A stretch of DNA of 64,000 nucleotides, from contig NZ_JACJRC010000021.1 in assembly GCF_014697025.1 (NCBI RefSeq), forward strand, positions 1 to 64,000. The letters run 5' to 3'. A program made the translations under genes and the position numbers. A model generated the notes under the pieces. It was not told the origin of the DNA, ran no database searches, and worked only from the letters and a program-made list of their open reading frames with translations. This DNA comes from Alkalinema sp. FACHB-956 (GTDB lineage Bacteria > Cyanobacteriota > Cyanobacteriia > Leptolyngbyales > Leptolyngbyaceae). The number at the start of each line of letters is the position of its first letter. Position 1 is the stretch's first letter. This document shows positions 16,480 to 25,917 of the stretch, piece by piece.

Positions 16480-17775
16480 CTACTGCGGGTTAGGTGAAGT
16501 ATTGGAAGGACTGCCCGATCGCAAAGAAACTGAGGGAGAAGTTGTCGATCGAGGTGGCATAGCTTGGGAAGCAGCCGTTGGCGGTACTGCACCTGGGGCA
16601 TTCAAGGCTTGTGCTTTAGCCGTTTGGGACATCGGTTCCAAAACCTGCGCCATCTGCGCCTGCTGCTGCAACTGCTGACTGGAAGACACCAACCCACTGA
16701 GACCATTAATCAGATTCCGCAAATTATCCCGCAGCTTCGGATCACCCACTAAGTCATCCAGATCCGCTGTGATTTTCTGCGCATTTTGAAACGTGGCGCG
16801 GGCCGAATCCAAGGTTTGCTGGAGCAATGCTAGATTCGCTGGATTATTTAACGCAGTGGAAGCATCTTTGAGATTGGCCGAGGCTTGGGCGGCATTGGCG
16901 GATAACTGTTCTAGGTTTTGTAGAAGCTGGCCGCTGGCAACCCGATCGATCGCAGGCTCCAACTTCGTCACCGACGATCGCAGGGCACTGCTGGTTTGGC
17001 TCAAGTTTTCCAACGTCGTCACTAGAGTTGTGCGATTACTGGCCAGTAGCTCATTCACCTGGGCCAGCGTCAAATTGGCACGATTGGCCACTCCTCCTAA
17101 GGATTGGGCCGTTGTAGCAAAGGTTTTAGCGGTGCCTGAGACGACCGAGAGTTCCTGGCGGGCGCTGCGGGCCAGACTCCCAAACTCACGGCTGACCTTG
17201 GCAATTTCCGCAGCAGCGGTGCTAGAGTTCTGGGTCAGTTTGGCTAAATCCTTGACAAAGGCAGGATTGCTGTAGGCATTGGTGAACTGGATGGTGCTGC
17301 GAATTAGCTCTTCTGTACTCACCCCCAGTTGCCCCTTCAGTCGCGAACCATCGCAGAGCATTTGACTCTGATCGCAATCCCGATCGAGGGGTTTTGTAGT
17401 TGCTTGTAGCGTCGGGGTGTCAGGCTTAGGCGTAAGATCCATCATACTTTCCCCCAGCAAGCTTGACTGGTTGACACTGACTTCAACATTACTGGGAATC
17501 ACCAAATTAGCAGGGGCAATATTAATTTTCACTTCAACGCCATTCGGCCCCGGCTGAATGCTGGCAATCCGGCCTACCACAACCCCCCGATACCGAACAG
17601 GAGATCCCACCTGAACCCCGGAAATATTGCTGAAATCAACCGTCACTTCAAAACTGCGATTGGCCGGATTAAACCCTTTGATCCAAGCTGCTAAAAATAC
17701 AAAGAGTCCAAGTCCCGTCAAAATGAGTAAACCGACTGAACCCTCTCGAATCATTCGCGATCGCATGGTCTTCAC
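16480..17775 (-). CDS. MlaD/TGD2-like MCE-domain lipid transport protein
   Basis: The protein has 431 residues. One N-terminal membrane helix (VGLLILTGLGLFVFLAAWI) is followed by the MCE domain (about residues 38-115: FEVTVDFSNISGVQVGSPVRYRGVVVGRI). A long Ala/Ser/Leu-rich helical region (about 180-370) and a disordered Pro/Ser tail complete it. MCE proteins form periplasmic hexamers that shuttle phospholipid between membranes. A GTG start overlaps the ATPase stop (GTGA), so the two are co-translated; an ATG three codons later is also possible. The permease is encoded elsewhere. Confidence 0.88.
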   Translation of the reverse strand: MKTMRSRMIREGSVGLLILTGLGLFVFLAAWIKGFNPANRSFEVTVDFSNISGVQVGSPVRYRGVVVGRIASIQPGPNGVEVKINIAPANLVIPSNVEVSVNQSSLLGESMMDLTPKPDTPTLQATTKPLDRDCDQSQMLCDGSRLKGQLGVSTEELIRSTIQFTNAYSNPAFVKDLAKLTQNSSTAAAEIAKVSREFGSLARSARQELSVVSGTAKTFATTAQSLGGVANRANLTLAQVNELLASNRTTLVTTLENLSQTSSALRSSVTKLEPAIDRVASGQLLQNLEQLSANAAQASANLKDASTALNNPANLALLQQTLDSARATFQNAQKITADLDDLVGDPKLRDNLRNLINGLSGLVSSSQQLQQQAQMAQVLEPMSQTAKAQALNAPGAVPPTAASQAMPPRSTTSPSVSLRSGSPSNTSPNPQ

Positions 17776-18554
17776 TCCAGCACCTGAATTGGCCCTTCGA
17801 CCTGTCCACCAAAAAATTGTCTGACCATTGGATGGTCTGTTGTATCAATCTCGTGACACTTTCCTTCCCATTGCACCCGGCCTTGATAGAGAAACACAAT
17901 GCGATCGGTGGTTCGCCGAATCGTGCTGTCCTGGTGAGTCACCATCACGTAACTCTCGCAGACCCCATCGGTATGTTGCAACGATCGCACCAAGTCCTCA
18001 ATCACGGTAGAAGCAATCGGATCCAGCCCTGCCGTTGGCTCATCATAGAGCAACAGCGCGGGAGAGTCCGCTGGATTATCTGGATTGGCCATAATGGCTC
18101 GCGCAAAGCTGACTCGCTTCCGCATCCCCCCTGACAACTCCGCAGGATAGCGCTGACTAATCCCTGGTAACCCTACCATAGCCAGCTTTTCTTCCACCAT
18201 CTCCCGGATTTTTTTACGGGGCAGCCGTGAATGCTGATACAACACAAAGCCTACGTTTTCTTCCACAGTGAGCGAGTCAAACAGGGCCGCCTGCTGGAAA
18301 ACCATACCAATGCCGCCCGATCGCAGATTATCCTCAATCAACCCCTGCCGCAATTGCCCCCGGACCCAAATTTCCCCAGCGTCTGGAGCTGTCAGCCCTG
18401 CCATCACTCGCAAAATGGTTGATTTACCCGTTCCCGAAGGCCCAATGATGCCCAAGGCTTCCCCAGGATAAATCGCCAGATCTACCCCATCCAACACTCG
18501 ATGCTGCCCAAAGGTTTTGGTTACGCCCTTTAGTTCAATTAACGGTTCAGCCAT
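17772..18554 (-). CDS. MlaF/TGD3-like ABC ATPase for lipid transport
   Basis: The protein has 260 residues. Walker A is GPSGTGKST, Q-loop VFQQAALFDSLTV, signature LSGGMRKRVSFARA and Walker B LLLYDEPTAGLDP, with H-loop VMVTHQ. The AELSGGMRKR form and the FDSLTVEENV segment are typical of the MlaF group. It drives transfer of phospholipid by the MCE partner encoded directly downstream with a four-base overlap. Confidence 0.92.
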   Translation of the reverse strand: MAEPLIELKGVTKTFGQHRVLDGVDLAIYPGEALGIIGPSGTGKSTILRVMAGLTAPDAGEIWVRGQLRQGLIEDNLRSGGIGMVFQQAALFDSLTVEENVGFVLYQHSRLPRKKIREMVEEKLAMVGLPGISQRYPAELSGGMRKRVSFARAIMANPDNPADSPALLLYDEPTAGLDPIASTVIEDLVRSLQHTDGVCESYVMVTHQDSTIRRTTDRIVFLYQGRVQWEGKCHEIDTTDHPMVRQFFGGQVEGPIQVLE

Positions 18555-19293
18555 TTGCTAGAATTTTTCACGCTTAAAAGGCATAGTGTTGCCGTAGTAG
18601 ATACCCAGTTAGCTTAACCTCAATCCTCAACTTTGACTTGAATCCCTGAGAATTCTAGAAAACCATTCTCACTTTTCATACAAAAAAATTGTTGAGTCTA
18701 AAAACTGTTTAGTTTAAAAACCTTGTTTAATCCCCTTGGAGTTTTCCGCTAGATGCAACGTTTCCTTGCAATTCTTTCTTCTAGATTCCTCCTCCTAGAC
18801 TCTTCCTCCGCGTCTTCCCATAAAGCAGGGCGCTTGTGATCATTCTGCCTCCAATCCATCCGTATTGTTAATGACTCCCTTCCTTAAATCTGATGGGACA
18901 GTGGGAAAGATGGAGTGGTCAACAGCTTCAATACACCTGTCTCAGAAACTCCACCTCCCGTTCCCCAAAACTCCCCCGTTCCCCAAAACTCCATAGCCAG
19001 ACATCGGATATAGCCTATAGACATATCTCCATAGACACATTTACAAAATAGAAATATCTGCAAACGAGTCCTGAGCCCATGGCCCCCGATCGACTAATCC
19101 CGCTTTCTTGCTTTTCCCTTCATGAACGATCGCCTTTCGGTTAAATGATCCCATTTGGAGCGTAAGAAACCAGCAGAATTTCAAACCTAGGCTATCCTGA
19201 CTGGCATAAGCTTTTTGCGGCCCCTACCCCTGCCCGGATATTTGTTCCTGTTCTCGTCTATTGTTTCTTGAGCCTTTTGTTGAGCATTTGCCA
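18555..19293. other. Long intergenic region, no gene seen
   Basis: No credible coding frame or tRNA was found in about 740 bases between divergent mlaF-like and yvcK genes. It holds an exact 18-bp tandem duplication (listed separately) and C-rich polypyrimidine patches. The region presumably holds the two divergent promoters. Confidence 0.5.
18957..18992. repeat. Tandem repeat, 18 bp x 2
   Basis: CCCGTTCCCCAAAACTCC is exactly doubled in the mlaF-yvcK spacer. Confidence 0.9.
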
Positions 19294-20715
19294 ATGACCA
19301 CTAATCGATTGATCCGACGAACCATGCGCACTCTTCGCCAGGAGTCCCGCCATGTCTTTCCCAGTCTTGGCCGCTGGTTTCGCTGGCTAGCCCCTGGTCT
19401 ATTGCTCAAACGCTGGATGCTGATTAGTGCGGGAGGGGTTCTGCTGGTTTCCCTGGGCTTTGCCATTTGGGTCAAGCTGACACCGATCTATTACCTCACT
19501 CAATTTGCGGGCGACTTCCTTGAAACCGTAACTCGCATGGTGCCGAACTATATGAGTGGACCACTGGTGGCAGCCGTGGGATTTTTGCTGATTTGGTGGG
19601 GCCAAACTCGTACCTTCGATTCCATTACAGAAGTCCTGATGCCCGATGAGGATCAAGGGTTGGTGGATGTACTGTGGACCCATCGACGGTTGAATCGGGG
19701 GCCGCGAATTGTCGCGATCGGCGGCGGCACGGGCTTGTCTACCCTACTGCGGGGCTTGAAGCTGTCGAGTACCAATGTGACCGCGATCGTTACCGTAGCG
19801 GACGATGGTGGATCCTCTGGACGGTTACGGCGGGAAATTGGAGTCTTGCCACCGGGGGATATTCGCAACTGCCTAGCAGCCCTGGCGGATGAAGAAAAGC
19901 TGATGACTGAACTATTTCAATACCGGTTTAAGGCCGGGGATGGCTTAACCGGGCATAGTTTTGGCAATCTTTTCCTGACGGCCATGAGCGAAGTGACGGG
20001 AGATTTGGAGCGGGCGGTTGCGGCCAGTTCCAAGGTTCTAGCAATCAAAGGGGAAGTGCTGCCTGCCACCTTGAGTGATGTTTGCCTCTGGGCAGAAATG
20101 GAAGATGGACGGCGGATTGAAGGCGAATCCAATATTCCTGAAGCGGGTGGCAAAATCGTTAATATTGGCTGTACGCCGGCCAACCCTCCAGCACTCCCCA
20201 AGGCGATCGCGGCGATTCACGAAGCGGATTACATCATCATTGGCCCCGGCAGTCTCTACACCAGCATTATTCCGAATCTTCTCGTTCCGGAAATTGCTGA
20301 AGCGATCGCCCAACGCCAAGTCCCCTGTGTTTACATCTGTAACGTCATGACCCAACCGGGGGAAACCGATGACTTCACCGTAGCCGATCATATTCGCGCG
20401 ATCGATCGGGTTTGCGGTCAACCGCTGTTTGATGCAGTTCTCGTCCAGCGTCGTCCACCGTCCGCCAAGGCGATCGCCCACTATGCCAAGGAAAACTCCT
20501 ATCCTGTCGTGTTGGACAGTGAAGCAGTAGGACAACTGGGTCGGCGTATCATTCGGGCAGACGTGATTGACGAGGATCCGGATACGGGGTGGGTTCGCCA
20601 CAATCCCCAGCAATTAGCAGGGGTGCTGCTCCGGTGGTACGAGCGGCAAAATCGGGCGCTGTATGCCCAGGAAAGCCGTGAGGATATGGTCAGAAGCTAC
20701 CACCGAGAAGGATAA
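19294..20715 (+). CDS. yvcK: YvcK/CofD-like gluconeogenesis factor with N-terminal membrane segments
   Basis: From the ATG the protein has 473 residues. The N-terminal ~125 residues hold two hydrophobic helices ([19 protein letters not shown] and the segment ending [11 protein letters not shown]), an extension seen in cyanobacterial members. The CofD-like domain follows: [43 protein letters not shown] and HSFGNLFL. YvcK proteins bind UDP-sugars and affect cell shape and central carbon flow in other bacteria; the precise role in cyanobacteria is unproved. tsaE follows 34 bases downstream and may be co-transcribed. Confidence 0.88.
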   Translation: MTTNRLIRRTMRTLRQESRHVFPSLGRWFRWLAPGLLLKRWMLISAGGVLLVSLGFAIWVKLTPIYYLTQFAGDFLETVTRMVPNYMSGPLVAAVGFLLIWWGQTRTFDSITEVLMPDEDQGLVDVLWTHRRLNRGPRIVAIGGGTGLSTLLRGLKLSSTNVTAIVTVADDGGSSGRLRREIGVLPPGDIRNCLAALADEEKLMTELFQYRFKAGDGLTGHSFGNLFLTAMSEVTGDLERAVAASSKVLAIKGEVLPATLSDVCLWAEMEDGRRIEGESNIPEAGGKIVNIGCTPANPPALPKAIAAIHEADYIIIGPGSLYTSIIPNLLVPEIAEAIAQRQVPCVYICNVMTQPGETDDFTVADHIRAIDRVCGQPLFDAVLVQRRPPSAKAIAHYAKENSYPVVLDSEAVGQLGRRIIRADVIDEDPDTGWVRHNPQQLAGVLLRWYERQNRALYAQESREDMVRSYHREG

Positions 20716-20749
20716 CGCTGAAAAGCATAAACGCCGCAAAGGATCGTGA

Positions 20750-21370
20750 ATGAGTCGAGATAATTTAGATCAAAATCAACCACTGTCCCAACTAGCTACC
20801 TCCCATCAGCCCGTTTCCAGGGAACGGTTCCAAGGCAACCAACAGCGAGGGGAAATCTTGAATTCGACCGATCGCGTGTGCACCTCACAACTCACCCTGA
20901 ATCTCGCCAATGCCGCCGCGACGCACGATTTTGGCGTGTATCTCGGCCAGCACCTTCCTACGAGCACCGTGATTTTGCTAGAGGGTGACTTAGGGGCTGG
21001 CAAAACGAGCCTTGTGCAAGGGATCGGTCAAGGTTTGGGGATTGAGGAGACGATCGACAGTCCCACATTTACTCTGATTAACGAATATTTTAGTGGTCGT
21101 TTACCCCTCTACCACTTGGATCTTTACCGCCTTGCCCCCGAAGAAACGGCGGATCTATACCTAGAAACCTATTGGGACGGCAGCGAAGCTGAACCGGGCA
21201 TTATGGCGATCGAATGGTGCGATCGATTGCCCTACAAGCCCGATCGCTACTTATTGCTTCAGTTGACCTACCCGGAAGCGACTCAAGGCATTGAAACTGA
21301 GGGGCGTCAAGTGACCCTCACCGCGATCGGGGGATTGACCCTAGCGGATTTTGGGCTTGAGTTGGGGTAG
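20750..21370 (+). CDS. tsaE: tRNA threonylcarbamoyladenosine biosynthesis ATPase TsaE
   Basis: The protein has 206 residues, longer than the ~150 usual for TsaE because of a ~45-residue hydrophilic N-terminal extension (Gln/Arg-rich); a later start is possible. The core has the P-loop LEGDLGAGKTSLVQGI, SPTFTLINEY, the HLDLYRL motif and AIEWCDRLP. TsaE works with TsaB and TsaD to make t6A37 of ANN-decoding tRNAs in the cytoplasm. Confidence 0.92.
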   Translation: MSRDNLDQNQPLSQLATSHQPVSRERFQGNQQRGEILNSTDRVCTSQLTLNLANAAATHDFGVYLGQHLPTSTVILLEGDLGAGKTSLVQGIGQGLGIEETIDSPTFTLINEYFSGRLPLYHLDLYRLAPEETADLYLETYWDGSEAEPGIMAIEWCDRLPYKPDRYLLLQLTYPEATQGIETEGRQVTLTAIGGLTLADFGLELG

Positions 21371-21396
21371 ATCTTTGGGGTAGACCTGTAGAGAGT

Positions 21397-21573
21397 CTAG
21401 AGACGGGACGCGATCGTTGGAGTGAATGCTGACTGGTTAGCAGGAATGGCGGAAATCGGTGCGGGAGCCATCATGTCCGCAGGCAGAAAAATTCGAGCAC
21501 TCACCGCCACTAAGGCGAGGCCAAAGACTAAGACAACAATCAGCGGCGCAATGTATTGACGGAAGAAAGCCAT
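21397..21573 (-). CDS. Small single-helix membrane protein, 58 aa
   Basis: The translation starts MAFFRQYIAPLIVVLVFGLA, continues through LVAVSARIFLPADMMAPAPI and ends at a TAG. A positively charged N-terminus is followed by one membrane helix (about residues 8-28) and a Pro/Ala-rich tail. This looks like the many small thylakoid or plasma-membrane subunits of cyanobacteria. I recall similar sequences from other cyanobacteria but no name. It lies 75 bases downstream of ampG on the same strand and could share its transcript. Confidence 0.7.
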   Translation of the reverse strand: MAFFRQYIAPLIVVLVFGLALVAVSARIFLPADMMAPAPISAIPANQSAFTPTIASRL

Positions 21574-21648
21574 AGCTGTCAGGGTGATGTGTTAACTTTT
21601 CTAAACTTTATCCTATTCTCTATCCGATTTGTTGATTGTCCTGAGGCG

Positions 21649-23076
21649 TTAGGATTCGTCCCCGGTTTGCTGTGCCGTCCCCTGCCATGGGGCAAAAATC
21701 GGCAGCAGTAACAGCCCCGGCAACGCCGCCACAATGGTCATTAAAAAGAAGCTACTCCAACCCAGGGCATTGGCCCAAGCACCTGCCGGAGAGGCTAAAA
21801 GGTCGCGACTGACCGCCATCAAACTAGAGAGTAGGGCGAATTGAGTAGCAGAGAATTGGGGATTACACAACGTCATCATGAAGCCCAAAAAGCCTGCTGT
21901 ACCTAACCCGCCACAGAAGTTTTCCACCACGATCGCGGCTAACAATCCAGCATCCGTTTGGCCCACGCCCACCTGTACGCCATTGGTCAATGTTGGAATC
22001 CAAACTAACAGCCCACTTTTTCCAAAGGTTGCTAGGAGCCAATAGGCCAGGTTGCTCGCAGCCTGCAAGACTCCAAACACCCACAGGGACTTATTCACCC
22101 CAATTTTGCTAAAAACGGCTCCCCCGAAGATCGTTCCCGCGATCGTGGCAAAGATGCCGAGAATTCCTTGAATAATGCCAATTTCGCCCTGTTGATAACC
22201 AGCACTGAGCAAAAACGGAACAGCCATGGAGTTCAGCAAGGCATCTCCGTAGCGGTAAAGCACAACAAAGCCAAGCGCCGCCACTGCACTCTGCCAGCCC
22301 ATGCGGCGAAAGAATTCCTGGAACGGCTGCACGATCGCCGCCTGCATACTGGTCGGTTTAGCGAACTGTTTCGGTTCCGGAGCCAGCAGCGTTGCAACAA
22401 TCCCAATACTCATTAACCCCGCCACCAGCCAGTAGACCTGCTGCCATGACCAATGCTGGGGATTTTTGGGATCGGCGATCGCTAGGGCTATGCCCCCCGC
22501 AATCACCAACGCAATCCGATAGCCTGTCACGAAAAAAGCCGCCCCACTGCCCATTTCCGACACCTTCAACACATCCGTTCGATAGGCATCGGCGCTGATA
22601 TCCTGGGTCGCACTGAGAAAGGCCACGAGTAAGGCAAGCTGGAAGAAGGGACTGGGAAGAATCGTAATCAAAGCCTGCCAAAATTCGCACAACCCTTGGA
22701 ACGAAGAAGCTGCGCAGGTGTTGCTGGAGTGAATCGTGAGTTGGGCCAGTTGGCTAGGACTTTGACTACCTAGGACGACAATCGCGACCACTAGGGCAAT
22801 TTGAGCCAATAGTAGCCAGCCCCGTCGCCGACCCAGTAGCGGAGGAATGTAGCGATCGAGCAAGGGAGCCCAAAAGACCTTGAGGGAATAGGGAAGCGCC
22901 GCCAACCCAAATAGACCAATCACGGTGGCGGAAACCCCATTGGTGGTGAGCCATGCCTGCAATGCCCGCCCGGTGCCCGTTAACAAAAAGGGTAGGCCCC
23001 CAGCAAACCCCAGCAGGGAAAGAACCCCCATTTTACGAAGGTGGGTGAAGCGACGGGATGACTCAACCGAACTCAC
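21649..23076 (-). CDS. ampG: AmpG-type MFS transporter (muropeptide permease family)
   Basis: The protein has 475 residues with about 12 membrane helices. The N-terminus GFAGGLPFLLTGTGRALQAWL and SLKVFWAPLLDR are characteristic of the AmpG group. RTDVLKVSEMGSGAAFFVTGYR lies in the central part. The family imports peptidoglycan breakdown products (anhydro-muropeptides) across the inner membrane, but in cyanobacteria the substrate is untested. Length and topology are complete. Confidence 0.87.
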   Translation of the reverse strand: MSSVESSRRFTHLRKMGVLSLLGFAGGLPFLLTGTGRALQAWLTTNGVSATVIGLFGLAALPYSLKVFWAPLLDRYIPPLLGRRRGWLLLAQIALVVAIVVLGSQSPSQLAQLTIHSSNTCAASSFQGLCEFWQALITILPSPFFQLALLVAFLSATQDISADAYRTDVLKVSEMGSGAAFFVTGYRIALVIAGGIALAIADPKNPQHWSWQQVYWLVAGLMSIGIVATLLAPEPKQFAKPTSMQAAIVQPFQEFFRRMGWQSAVAALGFVVLYRYGDALLNSMAVPFLLSAGYQQGEIGIIQGILGIFATIAGTIFGGAVFSKIGVNKSLWVFGVLQAASNLAYWLLATFGKSGLLVWIPTLTNGVQVGVGQTDAGLLAAIVVENFCGGLGTAGFLGFMMTLCNPQFSATQFALLSSLMAVSRDLLASPAGAWANALGWSSFFLMTIVAALPGLLLLPIFAPWQGTAQQTGDES

Positions 23077-23233
23077 AGCAGTCCCTCAAATAGCGAAATT
23101 AAGCGATCGGTATTGCACGATCGTTCCTGCCATCATGCCACACCGATCGCCCGAAAAATCGTTATGGCTGCTGTTCGAGATGGAACCCCAGCCGAAGGTT
23201 GAATGATCGCCAATTTAGAATCGCGACGATCGC

Positions 23234-23830
23234 TTAAAGATCGCTGTACCGTTCTTCTGCAAAGGGCTCACCCCGATGGTGATAGCCGTTCCGCTCCCAA
23301 AACCCCAATTCCTGCCGATCGAGAAATTCCAGCCCGTTAATCCACTTAGCCCCTTTCCAAGCGTAGAGATGGGGAACCACGAGCCGCACTGGGCCACCGT
23401 GGGGCGCAGGCAAGGGTTCACCATAGAGGGTGTGGGCCAAGAAATTTTCTTCTCGTACAAAATCTTCTAAGGCTAAATTGGTTGTATACCCACCGTAGGC
23501 GTGCTGCATCACATGCACAGCCTTGGGATCAACCTCGATCGCCTGCATAAAATCTGTAACCTTGACGCCGCACCACTGCACATCCAATTTGGACCAAGTC
23601 GTCACACAGTGGAAGTCCGCCGTAAACTCACTTTGGGGCATGGCCATGAGATCCTGCCAGGTGATGACCTTCTCTTGGGCTAGCCCCCATACTTTAAGCT
23701 GCCAATTTTCAGCAGCAACGGATGGTGTATCTCCGTAGGTCAACACTGGAAAACCTGTTGCCAGGTGCTGCCCCGGAGGTACACGATCGCGCAATTCGTC
23801 GCTCGGCTTGTGAAAAAACTTGCCCAGCAT
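23234..23830 (-). CDS. Molybdopterin-dependent oxidoreductase, sulfite oxidase / MsrP-like
   Basis: This 198-residue protein is a compact sulfite-oxidase-fold domain without the dimerisation domain. The molybdenum-binding Cys lies in DFHCVTTWSKLDVQWCGV. GGYTTNL, the PHGGPVRLVVPHLYAWKGAKW block and LEFLDRQELGFWE..GYH are typical of MsrP/YedY-like enzymes. No Tat signal is present, so it is probably cytoplasmic. The natural substrate is unknown. It starts 12 bases after rpmF on the same strand. Confidence 0.88.
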   Translation of the reverse strand: MLGKFFHKPSDELRDRVPPGQHLATGFPVLTYGDTPSVAAENWQLKVWGLAQEKVITWQDLMAMPQSEFTADFHCVTTWSKLDVQWCGVKVTDFMQAIEVDPKAVHVMQHAYGGYTTNLALEDFVREENFLAHTLYGEPLPAPHGGPVRLVVPHLYAWKGAKWINGLEFLDRQELGFWERNGYHHRGEPFAEERYSDL

Positions 23831-23842
23831 CTTGCTACAACC

Positions 23843-24013
23843 TTACTCTTCGTCTTCTGTTTCAGTGGGATAAACAAATCCCTTAGCCCGACCGGTGAGG
23901 ACAGACTTACCGAGAGACAGAGCACGCTGAGCTTGCAGTTCAGCCTTCCGGTTCCAAGTCGCACGACGCTGATCGCGTTTGCCATTGGAGGTTTTCTTCT
24001 TAGGACATGCCAT
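23843..24013 (-). CDS. rpmF: Ribosomal protein L32
   Basis: The translation is 56 residues. It begins [20 protein letters not shown] and continues [17 protein letters not shown], ending in an acidic ETEDEE tail. The Lys/Arg-rich start and KRDQRRATW are diagnostic of cyanobacterial and plastid L32. It is a component of the large ribosomal subunit near the peptidyl-transferase centre. The downstream MsrP-like gene follows after 12 bases. Confidence 0.95.
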   Translation of the reverse strand: MACPKKKTSNGKRDQRRATWNRKAELQAQRALSLGKSVLTGRAKGFVYPTETEDEE

Positions 24014-24223
24014 AGTACTCTGAGTCTTGCTGTTTTAGACAACCTTTCAATTCTACGCTATTGGAAGAGCCTTGTCAGTTTTTCGATCGATAAGATCAAT
24101 AAAATCCTACTCGCACTAAAAAGTATCAAAAAATATTCCGATCGCGCCATGCTCCTCCAAGGATCTCCCCCCACTTGCCCCCTGGAGCCCCCATTCGAAC
24201 CCCTAAAAAAGTAGCCTCGAAAA

Positions 24224-24258
24224 AAGTAGCTTCGGAAGTTTGCACCCCGAAGCTACTT
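24224..24258 (-). terminator. Rho-independent terminator downstream of the CAAD gene
   Basis: A 12-bp perfect stem (AAGTAGCTTCGG / CCGAAGCTACTT) is followed on the reverse strand by a T-run. A second GTAGC-TTTTTT remnant lies just beyond it. Confidence 0.85.
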
Positions 24259-24396
24259 GGACGATCGAACACGATCTGATCAATTTCAAACTTTAATCAA
24301 CAGATAGGCAGCAACCGTCCCCCATAACAGGATCTAACTGTCTATTGGTGAAGGCTGATTGATGTCCTTTCCACGATGAGATCCACGGTGAGAGTG

Positions 24397-24831
24397 TTAC
24401 TTGGAACCCAGGACTTGATCCTTCGTATCGTTAAACTTCACATAGAACTCTTGGCGCTTTTCGGCCTTCAACATAAAGCGGATGATGAACCACGTGGAGT
24501 AGCCCAAACCAATCAACTCCAAAACGGGCTCAACCAACGGAATTTCATTCAAAGCAGCCAACAAAGCTAGGGTCAGCTTGACGGCTACGATCGACCCAAA
24601 AATCAATCCCAGGGTGACCATCAACTGCTTGTACTCAGTGAAGAATTCACCCAAACGCTCCGGCAGATTGGACAGAATCTCGTAGGCAACACTCAGCACT
24701 TCCTTGACCTGTTCGCTGGTCTCGTTTGAACTAGACAGTTGCGCCAGAGTGCCAGCATCTTCCAGGCTGATCGTTGCTTCCGATTGTGCTGTAGATTCAG
24801 CTTGTTGCAATTCAGTTTCCATACCTAACAT
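24397..24831 (-). CDS. CAAD-domain membrane protein
   Basis: The protein has 144 residues (136 to 144 depending on the start; METELQQ is an alternative). An acidic/Gln N-terminus precedes the CAAD region: LPERLGEFFTEYKQ, a hydrophobic pair of helices (MVTLGLIFGSIVAVKLTLALL and LVEPVLELIGLGYSTWFIIRF) and an amphipathic end EKRQEFYVKFNDTKDQVLG. CAAD domains occur in thylakoid proteins and in some membrane-tethered aminoacyl-tRNA synthetases of cyanobacteria and curve or associate with membranes (CURT1-like). Single-gene unit with its own terminator. Confidence 0.88.
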   Translation of the reverse strand: MLGMETELQQAESTAQSEATISLEDAGTLAQLSSSNETSEQVKEVLSVAYEILSNLPERLGEFFTEYKQLMVTLGLIFGSIVAVKLTLALLAALNEIPLVEPVLELIGLGYSTWFIIRFMLKAEKRQEFYVKFNDTKDQVLGSK

Positions 24832-24980
24832 TACGTCCTCTCAACCACGACTCGTTAATGATACTGCCTCTCTTGGATTTCTTGCCATCCGTTTTCACCA
24901 GGAGATAGGCAAATCAAATCAAACGCAACTTTTGACCCCAATTAGGCCCAAAGATCTCGAAGTGAAGCATTTACCCATTT

Positions 24981-25616
24981 TTAAGACTGCAAACCGCAGA
25001 ATTGCTCAATTTTTTGCCAAATAGCTTCTGGAATCTCCGTGAGAGCATGGTCGTCATCCACGCTTTCCACCGTCACCCAAGGGCGATTTTGGGAATATTG
25101 ATAACTAGATTGAATCGGAATGATTTGATCCCCTTGACCATGAATAATTAATGTGGGTAGGGATTTTTGTAAATGTGATTCAGAGTACTGTTCTAAATCC
25201 TGGATAAATTGATAGTGCAGCGGCAATTTTTGTCCTTCGCCATGGTGGTCAACCATCATCGGTTCCCCCGCTTGCCACTTGTGCAAAGCCGCTGGCTCGA
25301 TCGTCGGCAGCCAGTTTTCCAAAAAATAAAAGGCGGGGGCTAGTAAAACCAACCTTTGCACATTCGCAAATCGCTCCCCCAACCAAGCGGCGGTCAGTCC
25401 CCCAAAACTAGAGCCAATCAGTGTCACAGCGGGTGCATCAGCAATTAGTGTTTGGACTTGGTGAATTTGACGACTGAGGGTGAGGTGCGAGAAATCATTT
25501 TGATTAAGATCCGGCGTAATGAGGGGTTGGTGATATTTTTGCCATCGGGATTTGGCAAACTGGGCTTTCCACGATCGTGGACTGGAGGCAAACCCATGGA
25601 GATAGACATACATCAT
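24981..25616 (-). CDS. YqiA-like alpha/beta-hydrolase (esterase)
   Basis: The protein has 211 residues. VYLHGFASSPRSWKA gives the oxyanion region, LIGSSFGGLTAAWLG the nucleophile elbow with catalytic Ser, LIIHGQGDQIIP the acid segment, and DDHALTE near the end the His. This set matches small YqiA/YcfP-type esterases. No signal peptide; substrate unknown. Confidence 0.87.
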   Translation of the reverse strand: MMYVYLHGFASSPRSWKAQFAKSRWQKYHQPLITPDLNQNDFSHLTLSRQIHQVQTLIADAPAVTLIGSSFGGLTAAWLGERFANVQRLVLLAPAFYFLENWLPTIEPAALHKWQAGEPMMVDHHGEGQKLPLHYQFIQDLEQYSESHLQKSLPTLIIHGQGDQIIPIQSSYQYSQNRPWVTVESVDDDHALTEIPEAIWQKIEQFCGLQS

Positions 25617-25917
25617 AAGAAAACCCTATAAAAGTTATGATCAAAAATAATCATTAAAGGCAATCATTCAAAACAATCATTTTCCATCGGACGATCGTAC
25701 GTTCCGTTAAACCTCGGTTGAATTGCCAACGATTCGGTGCATAAACCCTCCTAGACTCAGCCAGGACTCTGTCAGATGGGATATAGAGGGAATTGGGGTG
25801 TCCTCGCTAGGATGGGGCGTAATTGCCCCGGCAGAAAAACACGTAACAATCATGGCAGCGGGAACCCATGGATCTAATCGCTGCAAAAGTATATTTTAAG
25901 GAGTTGGAAGTCAGGAC

